Shown in pieces: positions 26,199 to 33,423 of a stretch of 33,423 nucleotides of DNA; position 1 is the first letter of the stretch; each line of letters opens with the position of its first letter. Below the pieces are notes generated by a model. The model did not search any database and had not been told where the DNA came from. It was given only the letters and a program-made list of their open reading frames with translations. Both the position numbers and the translations under genes were made by a program. Source of the stretch: UMGS1668 sp035447605 (GTDB lineage Bacteria > Bacillota > Clostridia > Oscillospirales > Ruminococcaceae); assembly GCA_035447605.1 (NCBI GenBank), contig DAOTHJ010000020.1:1-33423 (forward strand), given 5' to 3'.

Positions 26199-26311
26199 CC
26201 CGCCCGTGCAGATGAGAACCCATCGGCTGCGAAAACCGCAGAAATCATGCCGAAAGAAATTCCCCGCCCGTGCGGATGAGAACCCATGCGGCGGAAACCG
26301 CAGAATCATGC
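26199..26311. repeat. Pair of direct repeats, 64-bp period
   Basis: 26199-26250 and 26263-26311 share CCCGCCCGTGC, GATGAGAACCCAT and an ending in AATCATGC. Each contains a small hairpin (CTGCG/CGCAG in the first, TGCGG/CCGCA in the second). Confidence 0.75.
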
Positions 26312-26378
26312 AAAAAAAGAAAGGCCCCCGCCCGCCCAAAACGGAGCGGACGAGGAACCATTCTTCTTTGCCGGGGCC
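26312..26378 (-). terminator. Possible hsp20 terminator
   Basis: On the minus strand GGCCCC and GGGGCC pair across a long loop and are followed by TTTCTTTTTTT. The loop is long, so the assignment is moderate. Confidence 0.45.
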
Positions 26379-26426
26379 GAAGCCCGCATGGCCGCCGGAA
26401 CCGGAGAGCCTCCGATTCCGGCTTGA

Positions 26427-26858
26427 TTATTTGATTTCGATCTTTTTGGACGAAACTTCCGGCTCGGCCTGCTTCGGCAGGGTCAGAGCAAGAACGCCGT
26501 TCTTGAATTCGGCGGTGATCTGTTCCGCGTTGATTCCGGTGATATCGAAGCTGCGGACGAAGGAGCCGAAGCGGCGTTCCCTGCGGACGAAATTCTTTTC
26601 CTCTTCCTTGCTTTCCTCTTTGTGCTGAGCGGAGATGGTCAGGTATTCGCCGCTTACGTCGACACTGATCTCCTCACGGTCGAAGCCCGGAAGCTCCGCC
26701 TGAAGCAGATAGCTGTCGCCGCGGTCGATAATGTCGGTGCGGAACATCGAGCTCGCATTTACGGCGGGGAATCCACCGAAAAAGCTGCGCTCAAGGTCGT
26801 CAAAATAGTTGTTGAATTTTTTCATTTCTTTGCGGTCAAAAGGCATCAGATCAAACAT
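26427..26858 (-). CDS. Small heat-shock protein Hsp20 / alpha-crystallin family
   Basis: A 143-aa ATP-independent holdase chaperone. The N-terminal arm (MFDLMPFDRKEMKKFNNYFDDLERSFFGGF) is followed by the alpha-crystallin domain from about residue 40 (FRTDIIDRGDSYLLQAELPGFDREEISVDVSGEYLTI), the RRERRFGSFVRSFDI block and the A-x-x-x-NGVLALTLPK signature near the end, then a short tail with I-E-I. The ATG at 26858 has AAAGGAGG. A possible -10 TATACT lies at 26972-26977 (minus), leaving a leader of about 105 nt. A degenerate CIRCE-like element lies further upstream. Monocistronic. Confidence 0.95.
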   Translation of the reverse strand: MFDLMPFDRKEMKKFNNYFDDLERSFFGGFPAVNASSMFRTDIIDRGDSYLLQAELPGFDREEISVDVSGEYLTISAQHKEESKEEEKNFVRRERRFGSFVRSFDITGINAEQITAEFKNGVLALTLPKQAEPEVSSKKIEIK

Positions 26859-26971
26859 GGTGCATCCTCCTTTTAAGAATGAAACGCGCCGCTCTGCGAA
26901 CGGTCGTGGTTTGACAAAAGTTGTCTGAAATCTTTTTTCTAAAGGGCGGTTCCTTACCCTTCGATGCCTAT

Positions 26972-26977
26972 AGTATA
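26972..26977 (-). promoter_or_regulatory. Possible hsp20 -10 element
   Basis: TATACT on the minus strand, without a good -35 at 16-18 bp. Spacer 26978-27233 otherwise holds only the CIRCE-like element and no gene. Confidence 0.35.
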
Positions 26978-27027
26978 CCCGGGATTTGTGAACATAACGC
27001 GCAAAAATTATGACCAAACTGTAAAAA

Positions 27028-27054
27028 TTGGCACTCTTACAATGAGACTGCCAG
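27028..27054. promoter_or_regulatory. Degenerate CIRCE-like element
   Basis: TTGGCACTC-N9-GACTGCCAG resembles CIRCE (TTAGCACTC-N9-GAGTGCTAA), with one change in the left arm and three in the right. The A-to-G and T-to-C changes keep a base pair. Its position upstream of the candidate -10 is unusual for HrcA sites, which normally overlap the transcription start. Confidence 0.35.
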
Positions 27055-27233
27055 CGATTTTGAAAAAAATCAAAGAGGAACCGGAAAACGCATCTTTTCC
27101 GCATACGGGGAAGCTGCCTCCGGAGCCAAATGCGCGTATCTTTATGCCGAGGGACGAAACCGGCATGCGTTTTTGCCGGAGAGTCATTCCGGAAAAGCCC
27201 GGGGCGGGTTCCTGCCGCCGAAGCCTTTTTGCG

Positions 27234-27270
27234 CAAAAAAAGAGGCGCGGAACATGGCTCCGTGCCTCTA
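27234..27270 (-). terminator. Terminator of the mreB-mreC-mreD-PBP2 operon
   Basis: On the minus strand AGAGGCACGGA pairs with TCCGCGCCTCT (one mismatch) around a 7-nt loop, followed by a run of T. Confidence 0.88.
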
Positions 27271-27348
27271 AAGATTTGTTTTTAACCGTATGGGAACGGC
27301 CGGGGGAAAATCCGGGGCCGATTTTTTCACTTTGGCGTGGGATGCGGC

Positions 27349-29352
27349 TCAGCCGAGCAGGGCGTCCTCGACGGCCGAGGTGCCCCCGTCGCCGCCGTGG
27401 AAATAATATTGGAAGATTTCCTTGGCGACCGGGGCGGCGGTGTATCCGTGCCAGCCCTTCTCGATGATGACGGCGACGGCAATCTGGGGGTCGTCGGCCG
27501 GGGCAAAGCAGATGAAGGTCGAAGTGCAGTGCTCGGTGTTGGTCTGCGGCGTGCCGGTCTTGGAGGCGACGGGGATATCGAAACCGGACCAGACGAAACC
27601 GGAGGAGTCGACGGAGGACTGCTCCATGCCGGCGAGGACCGTATCGTAGGTATAGTCGGTCATCTGCATGTCGGAGAGGACCACCGTCTGCGTCTCGGAG
27701 ATGACGTCGCTGAAGTCATAGCTGTCGATACTCTTGACGAGATGCGCGTTGACGCGGACGCCGTGGTTGGCGATGGTCGCCGCGTAGTTGGCGAACTGCA
27801 CGGGGTTGAACTGGTTGTAGCTCTGGCCGATCGAGGTCTGCAAGACGTCGCCGGCCTGCCAGCTATCGCCGACGGAATTTGCGTATTCGGGGCTGGAGAC
27901 CTGCCCGATATTTTCGGCGATCTCGATGCCGGTCGGCTCGCCGAGGCCGTAATAGTAGGCGTACTGCCGGATGTTGTCGATGCCGAGCTGGCGGCCGACC
28001 TCATAGAAGAAGCAGTTGCAGGAGTACCCGAGCGCCGAGATGACGTTGACGGCGCCGTGGGCACGCAGGCAGGTCGGCTGGTAGTCGCTGTAATAGGTAT
28101 AGCGCCCGGTGCAGACGAACTGCGTAGTCGCGGTGATGATGCCCTCCATCAGGCCGCCGGTCGCGACGACGGGCTTAAAGGTGGAGCCGGCCGCATAGAC
28201 GCCCTCGGTCGCCCGGTTGAAGAGCGGATGATAGGCGGTTTCGAGCAGCGTATTGTAATCCTGATTATAGGTGGAGAGGTTGAAGGAGGGGTAGGTCGCG
28301 CAGGCGAGGATATCGCCGGTGCCGACCTGAATGACCACGCAGGCGCCGCCCTCGGATTCCTTGCCCTTGCCGGCCTCCGCGGTCGCGCGCAGGTTGAGAA
28401 TCTGTTTCTCCAAGGCCTGCTGGGCGACGCGCTGGAGATCCATGTCGAGCGTCAGCACGACGGTATCGCCGGGCAGCGGTTCCTCGACGGTCTCCTCCCC
28501 GACGACATTTCCGTCGGAATCATACGAGACCTTGACGGTGCCATCCTTGCCGCGGAGCTCATCCTCAAAGGCCGACTCGATGCCCGATTTGCCGATCTCG
28601 TCGTTCATGCCGTAGACGCTGTGGTCGAGTTCTTCATATTCTTCTTCAAAGATCGGGCCGACGAGCCCGATCAGGTGCGGCGCGACATCCCCGGCGGGAT
28701 ACTCTCGCTCGTAGCCCTCCGTGATGCTGACGCCGGGGAGCTGGTAGTTGTGCTCGGAGATATAGGTCATGGTCGCCTCGGAGATATCCTCCGCGAAGGT
28801 ATAGGGCGTGTTGGCGTTGTAGCCCTGCCGCTCCATCTCGTAGCGGACTCCGGCGACAATGCGGAAATCGGCGTCGGAATATTCCTGTAAATCATAGCGC
28901 TCGCGGAGCCAGTAGACGGCGTCGTCGGCCGTGGCGAATTCCGGGAGCTGGTCGAGCATCTTTTTGAGGCGGGAGACGGAGGAATCGCTGCCGGTAAAGG
29001 AGAAAGGCGCCGTCTCGCTGAGCGGGAGGCTGTCGTTCCATTCCTCTCCGGCGTCAGAGAGGATGCCGCAGAGATCCAGAATAATGGCGTTGGTCTCGTC
29101 GCTCGGCATCGTGTTTTTATCAAAAGAGATGTTGTGGCTGACGCGGTTGGCGGCGAGCGTGCGGCCATAGCGGTCGACGATCTCTCCGCGCGCGGCGGTC
29201 ACGGAATAGGTGGTGGAATAGCCCTGGTCGATCAGTTCCTGATAGGCCTCGCCGTTGACGACCTGCATCGACATCAGCCGGATAAAACATCCGACCGCAA
29301 TGACGGTAACCAAAATCATGGTGACAATCAGGCGCTTTTTTTGAGAAATCAT
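27349..29352 (-). CDS. mrdA: Penicillin-binding protein 2, elongasome transpeptidase
   Basis: A 667-aa class B PBP that cross-links peptidoglycan during rod elongation. One N-terminal membrane helix (about 8-26), a pedestal domain beginning VTAARGEIVDRYGRTLA (51-67), and a transpeptidase domain with the three active-site motifs: STFK (390-393), SCN (444-446) and KTGT (598-601). It follows mreD by 51 bp, the standard order. AAAGGAGG precedes the ATG. Length and motifs are intact. A terminator follows, so it closes the operon. Confidence 0.95.
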   Translation of the reverse strand: MISQKKRLIVTMILVTVIAVGCFIRLMSMQVVNGEAYQELIDQGYSTTYSVTAARGEIVDRYGRTLAANRVSHNISFDKNTMPSDETNAIILDLCGILSDAGEEWNDSLPLSETAPFSFTGSDSSVSRLKKMLDQLPEFATADDAVYWLRERYDLQEYSDADFRIVAGVRYEMERQGYNANTPYTFAEDISEATMTYISEHNYQLPGVSITEGYEREYPAGDVAPHLIGLVGPIFEEEYEELDHSVYGMNDEIGKSGIESAFEDELRGKDGTVKVSYDSDGNVVGEETVEEPLPGDTVVLTLDMDLQRVAQQALEKQILNLRATAEAGKGKESEGGACVVIQVGTGDILACATYPSFNLSTYNQDYNTLLETAYHPLFNRATEGVYAAGSTFKPVVATGGLMEGIITATTQFVCTGRYTYYSDYQPTCLRAHGAVNVISALGYSCNCFFYEVGRQLGIDNIRQYAYYYGLGEPTGIEIAENIGQVSSPEYANSVGDSWQAGDVLQTSIGQSYNQFNPVQFANYAATIANHGVRVNAHLVKSIDSYDFSDVISETQTVVLSDMQMTDYTYDTVLAGMEQSSVDSSGFVWSGFDIPVASKTGTPQTNTEHCTSTFICFAPADDPQIAVAVIIEKGWHGYTAAPVAKEIFQYYFHGGDGGTSAVEDALLG

Positions 29353-29403
29353 GGCTTCGGCAAAGCCTCCTTTCGCGTTGCTCCAAAGGGCGGGCGCCGT
29401 CTC

Positions 29404-29931
29404 TTACGACTGTTCGCGCTCGCTGCTTGGGCGGAATCTATGATGCACCAGTTTTGTGAGGAAAAAGTAAAGGGGCGTAAAGACGGAGGTCAGCACGATC
29501 TCCGGCCCCATGACGGTGTAGAAATACGCGGCGGCGCCTTCGTACCGATAGAGCGCGAAGGAAAAGACGAACTCCAGCCCCGCGCGGAGAAAAACGGCCG
29601 TCAGCGAAAAGAGCATGACGTTGATGAGGCTTCTGCGGACGGCATATTCGGCGGCAAGCCCCGCGCCCACGCAGAAAATGAGAAACAGCAGCGCGTTGAA
29701 GCCGAACACCGTATCCGAGGAGAAATCGCAGAAGATCCCGGCAAAAACCCCGAGCAGGCCGCCGGAAAATTCATCCTCCAGAAAGGCGATGCAGATGCAG
29801 GCCGGCAGCACGAGCATGGGCTTGACGCCCAAAAAGCCGATGCCGGGCGTTGCCTGCAAAATATAGGAGAAAAACAGGATCAGCACATAGCTGCCGTATT
29901 TCATCAGGTTGCGCAGGTCGTCCCTTGTCAT
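29404..29931 (-). CDS. mreD: Rod shape-determining membrane protein MreD
   Basis: A 175-aa integral membrane protein with five or six helices (for example YGSYVLILFFSYILQ, MLVLPACICIAFLE, GGLLGVFAGIFCDF, ALLFLIFCVGAGLAAEYAV). The segment PMLVLPACICIAFLEDEFSGGLLGVFAGIFCDF matches the MreD substrate-binding-like region that couples MreC to PBP2. Its ATG overlaps the mreC stop (ATGA), so translation is coupled. A longer in-frame reading upstream runs antiphase through mreC and is not used. Confidence 0.92.
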   Translation of the reverse strand: MTRDDLRNLMKYGSYVLILFFSYILQATPGIGFLGVKPMLVLPACICIAFLEDEFSGGLLGVFAGIFCDFSSDTVFGFNALLFLIFCVGAGLAAEYAVRRSLINVMLFSLTAVFLRAGLEFVFSFALYRYEGAAAYFYTVMGPEIVLTSVFTPLYFFLTKLVHHRFRPSSEREQS

Positions 29932-30896
29932 GGCGCGGCACCGCTTTCCGTGCCGGACTCTTCCGCTCCGGAGGAGTTTTCCGTCTCGGAGGAATCTTCC
30001 GTTCCGGAGGTGCTTTCCGTTCCGGAGGAATCTTCCGGCAGGGACGAGAGGTCCTCCTCCCCCTGCCCACGGAAGGACTTGATCACCAGCACATCGGTGA
30101 CGCTGGCGATGTCGGCGGCGGGCGTGACGGAGGCGGTGAGCGAGAGGCCGCTTCCGCTGAGGCTGATCTCGGAGAGCGTGCCGACGACGAGATTCTTGGG
30201 GAAGACGCCGCCGATGCCCGAAGTGACGATCAGGTCGCCGGCGGAGGCGCCGCTGTCGCGCGGCAGGGAGACCATCTGGCACATGCCTTTTTCCGAGAGC
30301 AGGATGTCGCCGGAGACGATGCCGCTGTCCCGCGTGCGGATGTCGTAGGCGCCGACCTCGACGGAACTATCGAGAATCGTGCGTACGCGCGCCCAGGTGG
30401 GGCCGACCTCCCAGACGAGGCCGACGAGGCCGTCCGCCGTGATGACCGGGTCCGCGACCGCGATTCCGTTGGAGCTGCCCTTGTCGATGGTGAAGCTCCC
30501 GAAGCGGCCGGTGGAATCCCGCCCGATGACCGAGGCGGTCTCGAAGTCGTAATCCGGGTTTTCTTCCCGGAGGCCGAGATAATCTTTATATTGTTCGTTC
30601 TCGCGCTTGACGCTTTCGTAATCGACGAGCTGCTCCTGAAGGTCGCGGATCTGTTCCTTGAGCGTCTCGTTCTCCTCATAGACCTCGGCGGTTTTGAAAT
30701 ATTTGGAGAAGAATCCGCTGAGCGCGTCGGTGAAGTTGGCGCTCGCCTCAAGGAAAGGACGCGAGATGCCCCCCGCGAGCCGGGAGACCAGCAGGGCGGA
30801 GTTCCCTTCGATTGCGGAACGGATCATGAAGGCGCAGAGTACCACCGCGATGCCGCAGAGTACATAGAATTTTTTGGTCTTAAAAAATTTCTGCAA
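29928..30896 (-). CDS. mreC: Rod shape-determining protein MreC with a Ser/Glu/Thr-rich tail
   Basis: A 322-aa bitopic protein linking MreB to the periplasmic or wall-facing synthases. A membrane helix (about residues 10-27) is followed by a coiled coil (VYEENETLKEQIRDLQEQLVDYE and on) and the MreC beta-domains (GRFGSFTIDKGSSNGIAV, GLVGLVWEVGPTWARVRTI, ILLSEKGMCQMVSLP, LIVTSGIGGVFPKNLVVG). I chose the TTG at 30896, since AAAGGAGG lies 7 nt before it; a GTG at 30929 has no ribosome site. The last 40 or so residues (DSSGTESTSGTEDSSETE...) are an acidic Ser/Thr/Gly repeat not part of the MreC fold. Confidence 0.93.
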   Translation of the reverse strand: MQKFFKTKKFYVLCGIAVVLCAFMIRSAIEGNSALLVSRLAGGISRPFLEASANFTDALSGFFSKYFKTAEVYEENETLKEQIRDLQEQLVDYESVKRENEQYKDYLGLREENPDYDFETASVIGRDSTGRFGSFTIDKGSSNGIAVADPVITADGLVGLVWEVGPTWARVRTILDSSVEVGAYDIRTRDSGIVSGDILLSEKGMCQMVSLPRDSGASAGDLIVTSGIGGVFPKNLVVGTLSEISLSGSGLSLTASVTPAADIASVTDVLVIKSFRGQGEEDLSSLPEDSSGTESTSGTEDSSETENSSGAEESGTESGAAP

Positions 30897-30977
30897 GCCG
30901 GCGCCTCCTTTCCCAGAAGTTCGCTCCACAGAAAAACGAACCGGAAATCCGCTCCGGGACTCCCGGTTCCGCCTTTA

Positions 30978-31091
30978 GGAAAAATGTTTTGTAAAGGCTG
31001 GGAATTTCTCTTGCCGGCCCCAAAGCAGGGCCGGCATTTTTCTTCGCAATACCGTGAAATTCCTTCAGAGAGGAAAAGTGTTTCGTAAGGG
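30978..31091. repeat. Nested hairpin flanked by direct repeats in the mreB-mreC spacer
   Basis: 20-bp direct repeats (30978-30997 and 31072-31091, 16 of 20 identical, all changes transitions) flank an outer stem GGAATTTC/GAAATTCC (31001-31008 with 31056-31063). Inside lies GCCGGCCC/GGGCCGGC (31013-31020 with 31028-31035). On the plus strand T5 follows the inner hairpin; on the minus strand, the direction of the operon, there is no T-run, so it should not stop mre transcription. Layout resembles the palindromic family at 4737-6233. A further hairpin GAACCGG/CCGGTTC lies just beyond, at about 30938-30969. Confidence 0.75.
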
Positions 31092-31096
31092 TTAAA

Positions 31097-32113
31097 TCAG
31101 TATTTGCGGTCGCTGTCGGTGATGACTTCGCGAAGCAGGTCGATGTTGTCGAGCACCTGCCCGGCTCCGGTGGCCACGCAGTCCAGCGGGTTGTCCGCAA
31201 TATGGACAGGCATGCCGGTCTCCTGACTGATCAGGCGGTCGAGGTTGTGCAGCAGGGCGCCGCCGCCGGTCAGCGTGATGCCGTGGTCGATGATGTCGGC
31301 GGAAAGCTCCGGCGGGGTGCGCTCGAGGGTGGACTTGATGGCATCCATGATGCTCGCGAGCGGGTCGGCCAGCGCGGAACGGATTTCCTCGCTCGTGATG
31401 AAGATGTTCTTCGGCAAGCCGTCCATCAGGTTGCGGCCCTTGATCTCCATCTCCATCTCCTCTTCAAACGGGAAGGCGGAACCGATGGTGATCTTGATAT
31501 TCTCGGCGGTGCGTTCGCCGATCAGCAGGTTATATTTGCGCTTGATGTAGGAGATGATGGCGGAATCGAACTCGTCGCCGCCTACGCGGACGGATCTCGA
31601 GGCGACGATGCCGCCGAGGGAGATCACAGCGACCTCGCTCGTGCCGCCGCCGATGTCGACGACCATGCTGCCGCAGGCCTCGGCGACCGGAAGCCCGGCT
31701 CCGATTGCGGCGGCCATCGGCTCCTCAATGACGGAGACATGGCGCGCGCCGGCTTTGATGGCGGCCTCTTTGACGGCTCTGCGCTCAACCTCGGTGACAC
31801 CGGAGGGGATGCAGATGACGATGCGCGGCCGCGCGAAGACGGAATTATTGAACACTTTTTTGAGGAAGATCTGGATCATGCTCGCGGTGATGTCAAAATC
31901 CGCGATGACGCCGCCCTTGAGCGGACGGACCGCGACGATGGAGCCCGGCGTACGGCCGATGACTTCCTTCGCCTCTTTGCCGACGTAGCGGACGGTATCG
32001 GTTCTGGTATCGACCGCCACGACGGACGGCTCGCGCATGATGATGCCTTTTCCCTTTGCAAAGATGAGCGTGTTGGCGGTACCGAGGTCGATACCGATGT
32101 CTTGGGTAAACAT
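31097..32113 (-). CDS. mreB: Actin-like cell-shape protein MreB
   Basis: A 338-aa actin homologue that organises side-wall synthesis. Phosphate 1 loop IGIDLGTANT (6-14), phosphate 2 VDIGGGTSEVAVIS (152-165), the adenosine motif TGGGALLHNLD and the IEEPMAAAIGAG connect-helix are all intact. Length is standard. It is the first gene of the mreB-mreC-mreD-mrdA operon. The ribosome site GGAAGGGAGAG precedes the ATG, and a -35/-10 pair lies about 70 bp upstream. The spacer to mreC is unusually long (200 bp) and filled by a nested hairpin. Confidence 0.97.
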   Translation of the reverse strand: MFTQDIGIDLGTANTLIFAKGKGIIMREPSVVAVDTRTDTVRYVGKEAKEVIGRTPGSIVAVRPLKGGVIADFDITASMIQIFLKKVFNNSVFARPRIVICIPSGVTEVERRAVKEAAIKAGARHVSVIEEPMAAAIGAGLPVAEACGSMVVDIGGGTSEVAVISLGGIVASRSVRVGGDEFDSAIISYIKRKYNLLIGERTAENIKITIGSAFPFEEEMEMEIKGRNLMDGLPKNIFITSEEIRSALADPLASIMDAIKSTLERTPPELSADIIDHGITLTGGGALLHNLDRLISQETGMPVHIADNPLDCVATGAGQVLDNIDLLREVITDSDRKY

Positions 32114-32183
32114 ATAAAAGCTCTCCCTTCCATCCGAGCGATAATTTTAATATTTAACTTTATTATGGGACAAGTTATATTTT

Positions 32184-32212
32184 ATTATAACCCCGCAGAT
32201 GTCGCCGCACAA
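32184..32212 (-). promoter_or_regulatory. mreB promoter
   Basis: Minus strand: TTGTGC (32207-32212), 17 bp, TATAAT (32184-32189). Confidence 0.75.
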
Positions 32213-32240
32213 TATCGAAATTATGTTTTTTCTGTGAATA

Positions 32241-32654
32241 TCAGCGGCACGGATGGCCCGCGTCTGAGAGGAGATCCGCGATCGTCGTGGAGTCCACAAC
32301 CGCGTCGACCGCCTCCTTGATGCGCTTCCAGAGACCGTAGGTCATGCAGCCGTCCGAGTGGTCGCAGCCGATCTCGGCGCATTCCACCGGCGCGATCGAG
32401 CCCTCGGCGGCGCGCAGCACCTCGCCGGCGGTGATCTCCGCGGCCGGGCGCGAGAGCGTGTAGCCGCCCTGAGCACCCCGGAGCCCTGTCACGAGCCCCG
32501 CGCGGGAGAGCTGGAGGATGATCTGCTCCGAGTATTTTTCGCTGATGTCCTGCCGCTTTGCGATTTCATGAATCGAGAGCGGCTTTCCGCCGGCTTCCTG
32601 CGCGAGCGCCAGGATCAGCCGCAGACCGTATCGCCCTTTTGTCGAGACCATCAT
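32241..32654 (-). CDS. Rrf2-family transcriptional regulator with three Cys (IscR-like)
   Basis: A 137-aa winged-helix repressor. The N-terminal DNA-binding part MVSTKGRYGLRLILALA and the recognition segment ISEKYSEQIILQLSRAGLVTGLRGAQGGYTLSR are typical. In the C-terminal half three Cys appear as C-x4-C-x5-C in VECAEIGCDHSDGC, the place of the [2Fe-2S] ligands of IscR, so the protein probably senses Fe-S status or redox. The exact spacing is one residue shorter than in E. coli IscR. No iscS or iscU gene is adjacent. Two adjacent ATG codons (32654, 32651) are both possible starts. It has its own promoter and lies upstream of mreB without an obvious terminator. Confidence 0.9.
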   Translation of the reverse strand: MMVSTKGRYGLRLILALAQEAGGKPLSIHEIAKRQDISEKYSEQIILQLSRAGLVTGLRGAQGGYTLSRPAAEITAGEVLRAAEGSIAPVECAEIGCDHSDGCMTYGLWKRIKEAVDAVVDSTTIADLLSDAGHPCR

Positions 32655-32695
32655 GTCCGTTTTCCCCGCTTTCCCCGTGATTTCGTGATACCCGT

Positions 32696-32724
32696 ATTAT
32701 AGCATCCGCAGAAAATCATAGCAA
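32696..32724 (-). promoter_or_regulatory. Promoter of the Rrf2 regulator gene
   Basis: Minus strand: TTGCTA (32719-32724), 17 bp, TATAAT (32696-32701). A doubled ATCACG lies between the -10 and the start codon and could be an autoregulatory site. Confidence 0.75.
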
Positions 32725-33049
32725 GAATATATGAATTCGGAACACCGTATTTTTCTGGAAAAAGACAAAAAATCGCCCGAAATTCTTTTGCGTTTCCTGT
32801 AAAACCGATACGACGGAGTGCGGCCCGCATAAAGGACTCCGGCAGGCAGAAAACCCCGGCGCGGTCGATTCCAAAAAAGGCATAAAAAAACCGCTCCGCC
32901 TTTTGAATCCCGGCAGGAGCGGCCTTATGCATTCTGTACAAATTGGGAAGCGTTTTTTGTTCCGGGTGACGGGCGTCGTGCCTTTTTTTAAAGCGACACC
33001 TTCCGCGGCGTTTCATGAAGCCCCGCGGCAGTTTCGTTTCGGCGGCCGG
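32725..33049. other. Intergenic region between the Rrf2 and ispF genes
   Basis: No gene seen apart from the ispF terminator at 32884-32922. A minus-strand open frame crosses the Rrf2 promoter and that terminator and is not believed. Confidence 0.55.
32884..32922 (-). terminator. Terminator downstream of ispF
   Basis: On the minus strand CCGCTCC pairs with GGAGCGG across an 18-nt loop, followed by seven T. Confidence 0.8.
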
Positions 33050-33423
33050 TCAGGGCTCCCGACAAAGCAGCGCGACGCAGTGGGCGCCGATGCCCATTCC
33101 AGCGAGGCCCAGCCCCTCCTCCGTCGTCGCCTTGACGTTCACCTGTTCCGGTTCCGTACCGAGGGCGGCGGCGAGGTTCTTCCGCATCTGCGGCAGATAG
33201 GCCTGAAGCTTCGGGCGCTCGGCGATCACGGTGCAGTCGATATTTTCCACCCGGAAGCCCATCGAAGAGATCTCCTCAAAAGCTTTTTTCAGCAGGAGCA
33301 TGCTGTCCGCGCCCTCATAGGCGGGGTCGGTATCCGGAAAATGCGCGCCGATGTCGGCAAGGCCCGCGGCACCGAAGAGCGCATCGATCACCGCGTGCGT
33401 GAGCACGTCGGCGTCGGAATGGC
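33050..33423 (-). CDS. ispF: 2-C-methyl-D-erythritol 2,4-cyclodiphosphate synthase (5' end outside the window)
   Basis: This enzyme of the MEP isoprenoid pathway cyclises CDP-methylerythritol 2-phosphate, releasing CMP. The visible 123 residues begin HSDADVLTHAVIDALFGAAGLADIGAHFPDTDP, which includes a conserved metal-ligand His and the substrate loop. They continue with ENIDCTVIAERPKL and the C-terminal VNVKATTEEGLGLAGMGIGAHCVALL signature. The usual protein is about 157 aa, so roughly 30 residues lie beyond the window edge, or the chain is fused to IspD there. No other isoprenoid gene is visible. A terminator lies 127 bp after the stop. Confidence 0.95.
   Translation of the reverse strand, partial: HSDADVLTHAVIDALFGAAGLADIGAHFPDTDPAYEGADSMLLLKKAFEEISSMGFRVENIDCTVIAERPKLQAYLPQMRKNLAAALGTEPEQVNVKATTEEGLGLAGMGIGAHCVALLCREP

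Noticed and set aside
27337..28890. 517-codon open frame on the plus strand
   Set aside because: Antisense to PBP2; Asp/Gly/Val-rich shadow.
31013..31040. Terminator inside the mre operon
   Set aside because: The T-run follows the hairpin only on the plus strand; in the direction of mreB-to-mreC transcription there is none.
32651..33016. 121-codon minus-strand frame between ispF and the Rrf2 gene
   Set aside because: It crosses the ispF terminator and the Rrf2 promoter, lacks a ribosome site and resembles no family.

Overview
The window looks like a piece of a moderately high-GC Clostridia (Bacillota) chromosome, plausibly an anaerobic gut Oscillospirales-type lineage. The clues are consensus sigma-A promoters (TTGACA/17/TATAAT) with strong AAAGGAGG ribosome sites, a Bacillus-type LexA box, a four-subunit 2-oxoacid:ferredoxin oxidoreductase, the clostridial Fe-S scaffold/GGGtGRT pair, an mreBCD-PBP2 operon and an IspF isoprenoid enzyme. 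The lineage is an inference from gene content. A 100-N scaffold gap flanked by identical 55-bp ends shows that this is a short-read, probably metagenome-derived, assembly.

Layout. 1-976: 3' end of a lipoprotein-like sugar-binding protein interrupted by Ala/Ser/Thr/Gly low-complexity sequence. 1111-1686: lexA with its own SOS box. About 1971-2131: a free-standing small RNA gene with promoter, 5' hairpin, CCUCC-bearing single-stranded region and terminator. 2350-5587 (minus): a 2-oxoacid:ferredoxin oxidoreductase operon (ferredoxin, alpha, beta, gamma) preceded by a small Cys-rich protein whose gene is split by the gap. 4737-6233: a family of structured palindromic repeats whose stems covary. 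6227-8229: divergent ParA-like NTPase and 3D-domain cell-wall protein. 8503-9353: rplM-rpsI. 9459-9775: another tandem repeat. 9986-15026: small membrane protein, TtcA-like tRNA thiolase, trmL and secA. 15073-17138: a palindromic operator candidate and the Fe-S scaffold plus GGGtGRT operon.

17405-26090 is the most unusual block. Seven co-oriented genes encode a GH16-like secreted glycosidase, a VTC-type polyphosphate-polymerase-fold protein, a DUF4956 membrane protein, an exported CotH-like kinase, a large GH-A-like exported protein, a small membrane protein damaged by a tandem duplication, and a processive family-2 glycosyltransferase. I read this as a synthase-dependent extracellular polysaccharide system with a possible phosphate-based modification branch; that reading is an inference.

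26427-33423 (minus) carries hsp20, PBP2-mreD-mreC-mreB (cell elongation), an IscR-like Rrf2 regulator with three Cys, and the 3' part of ispF. The mreB-mreC spacer holds another nested-hairpin element. No tRNA, rRNA, CRISPR array, transposase or phage gene was seen.
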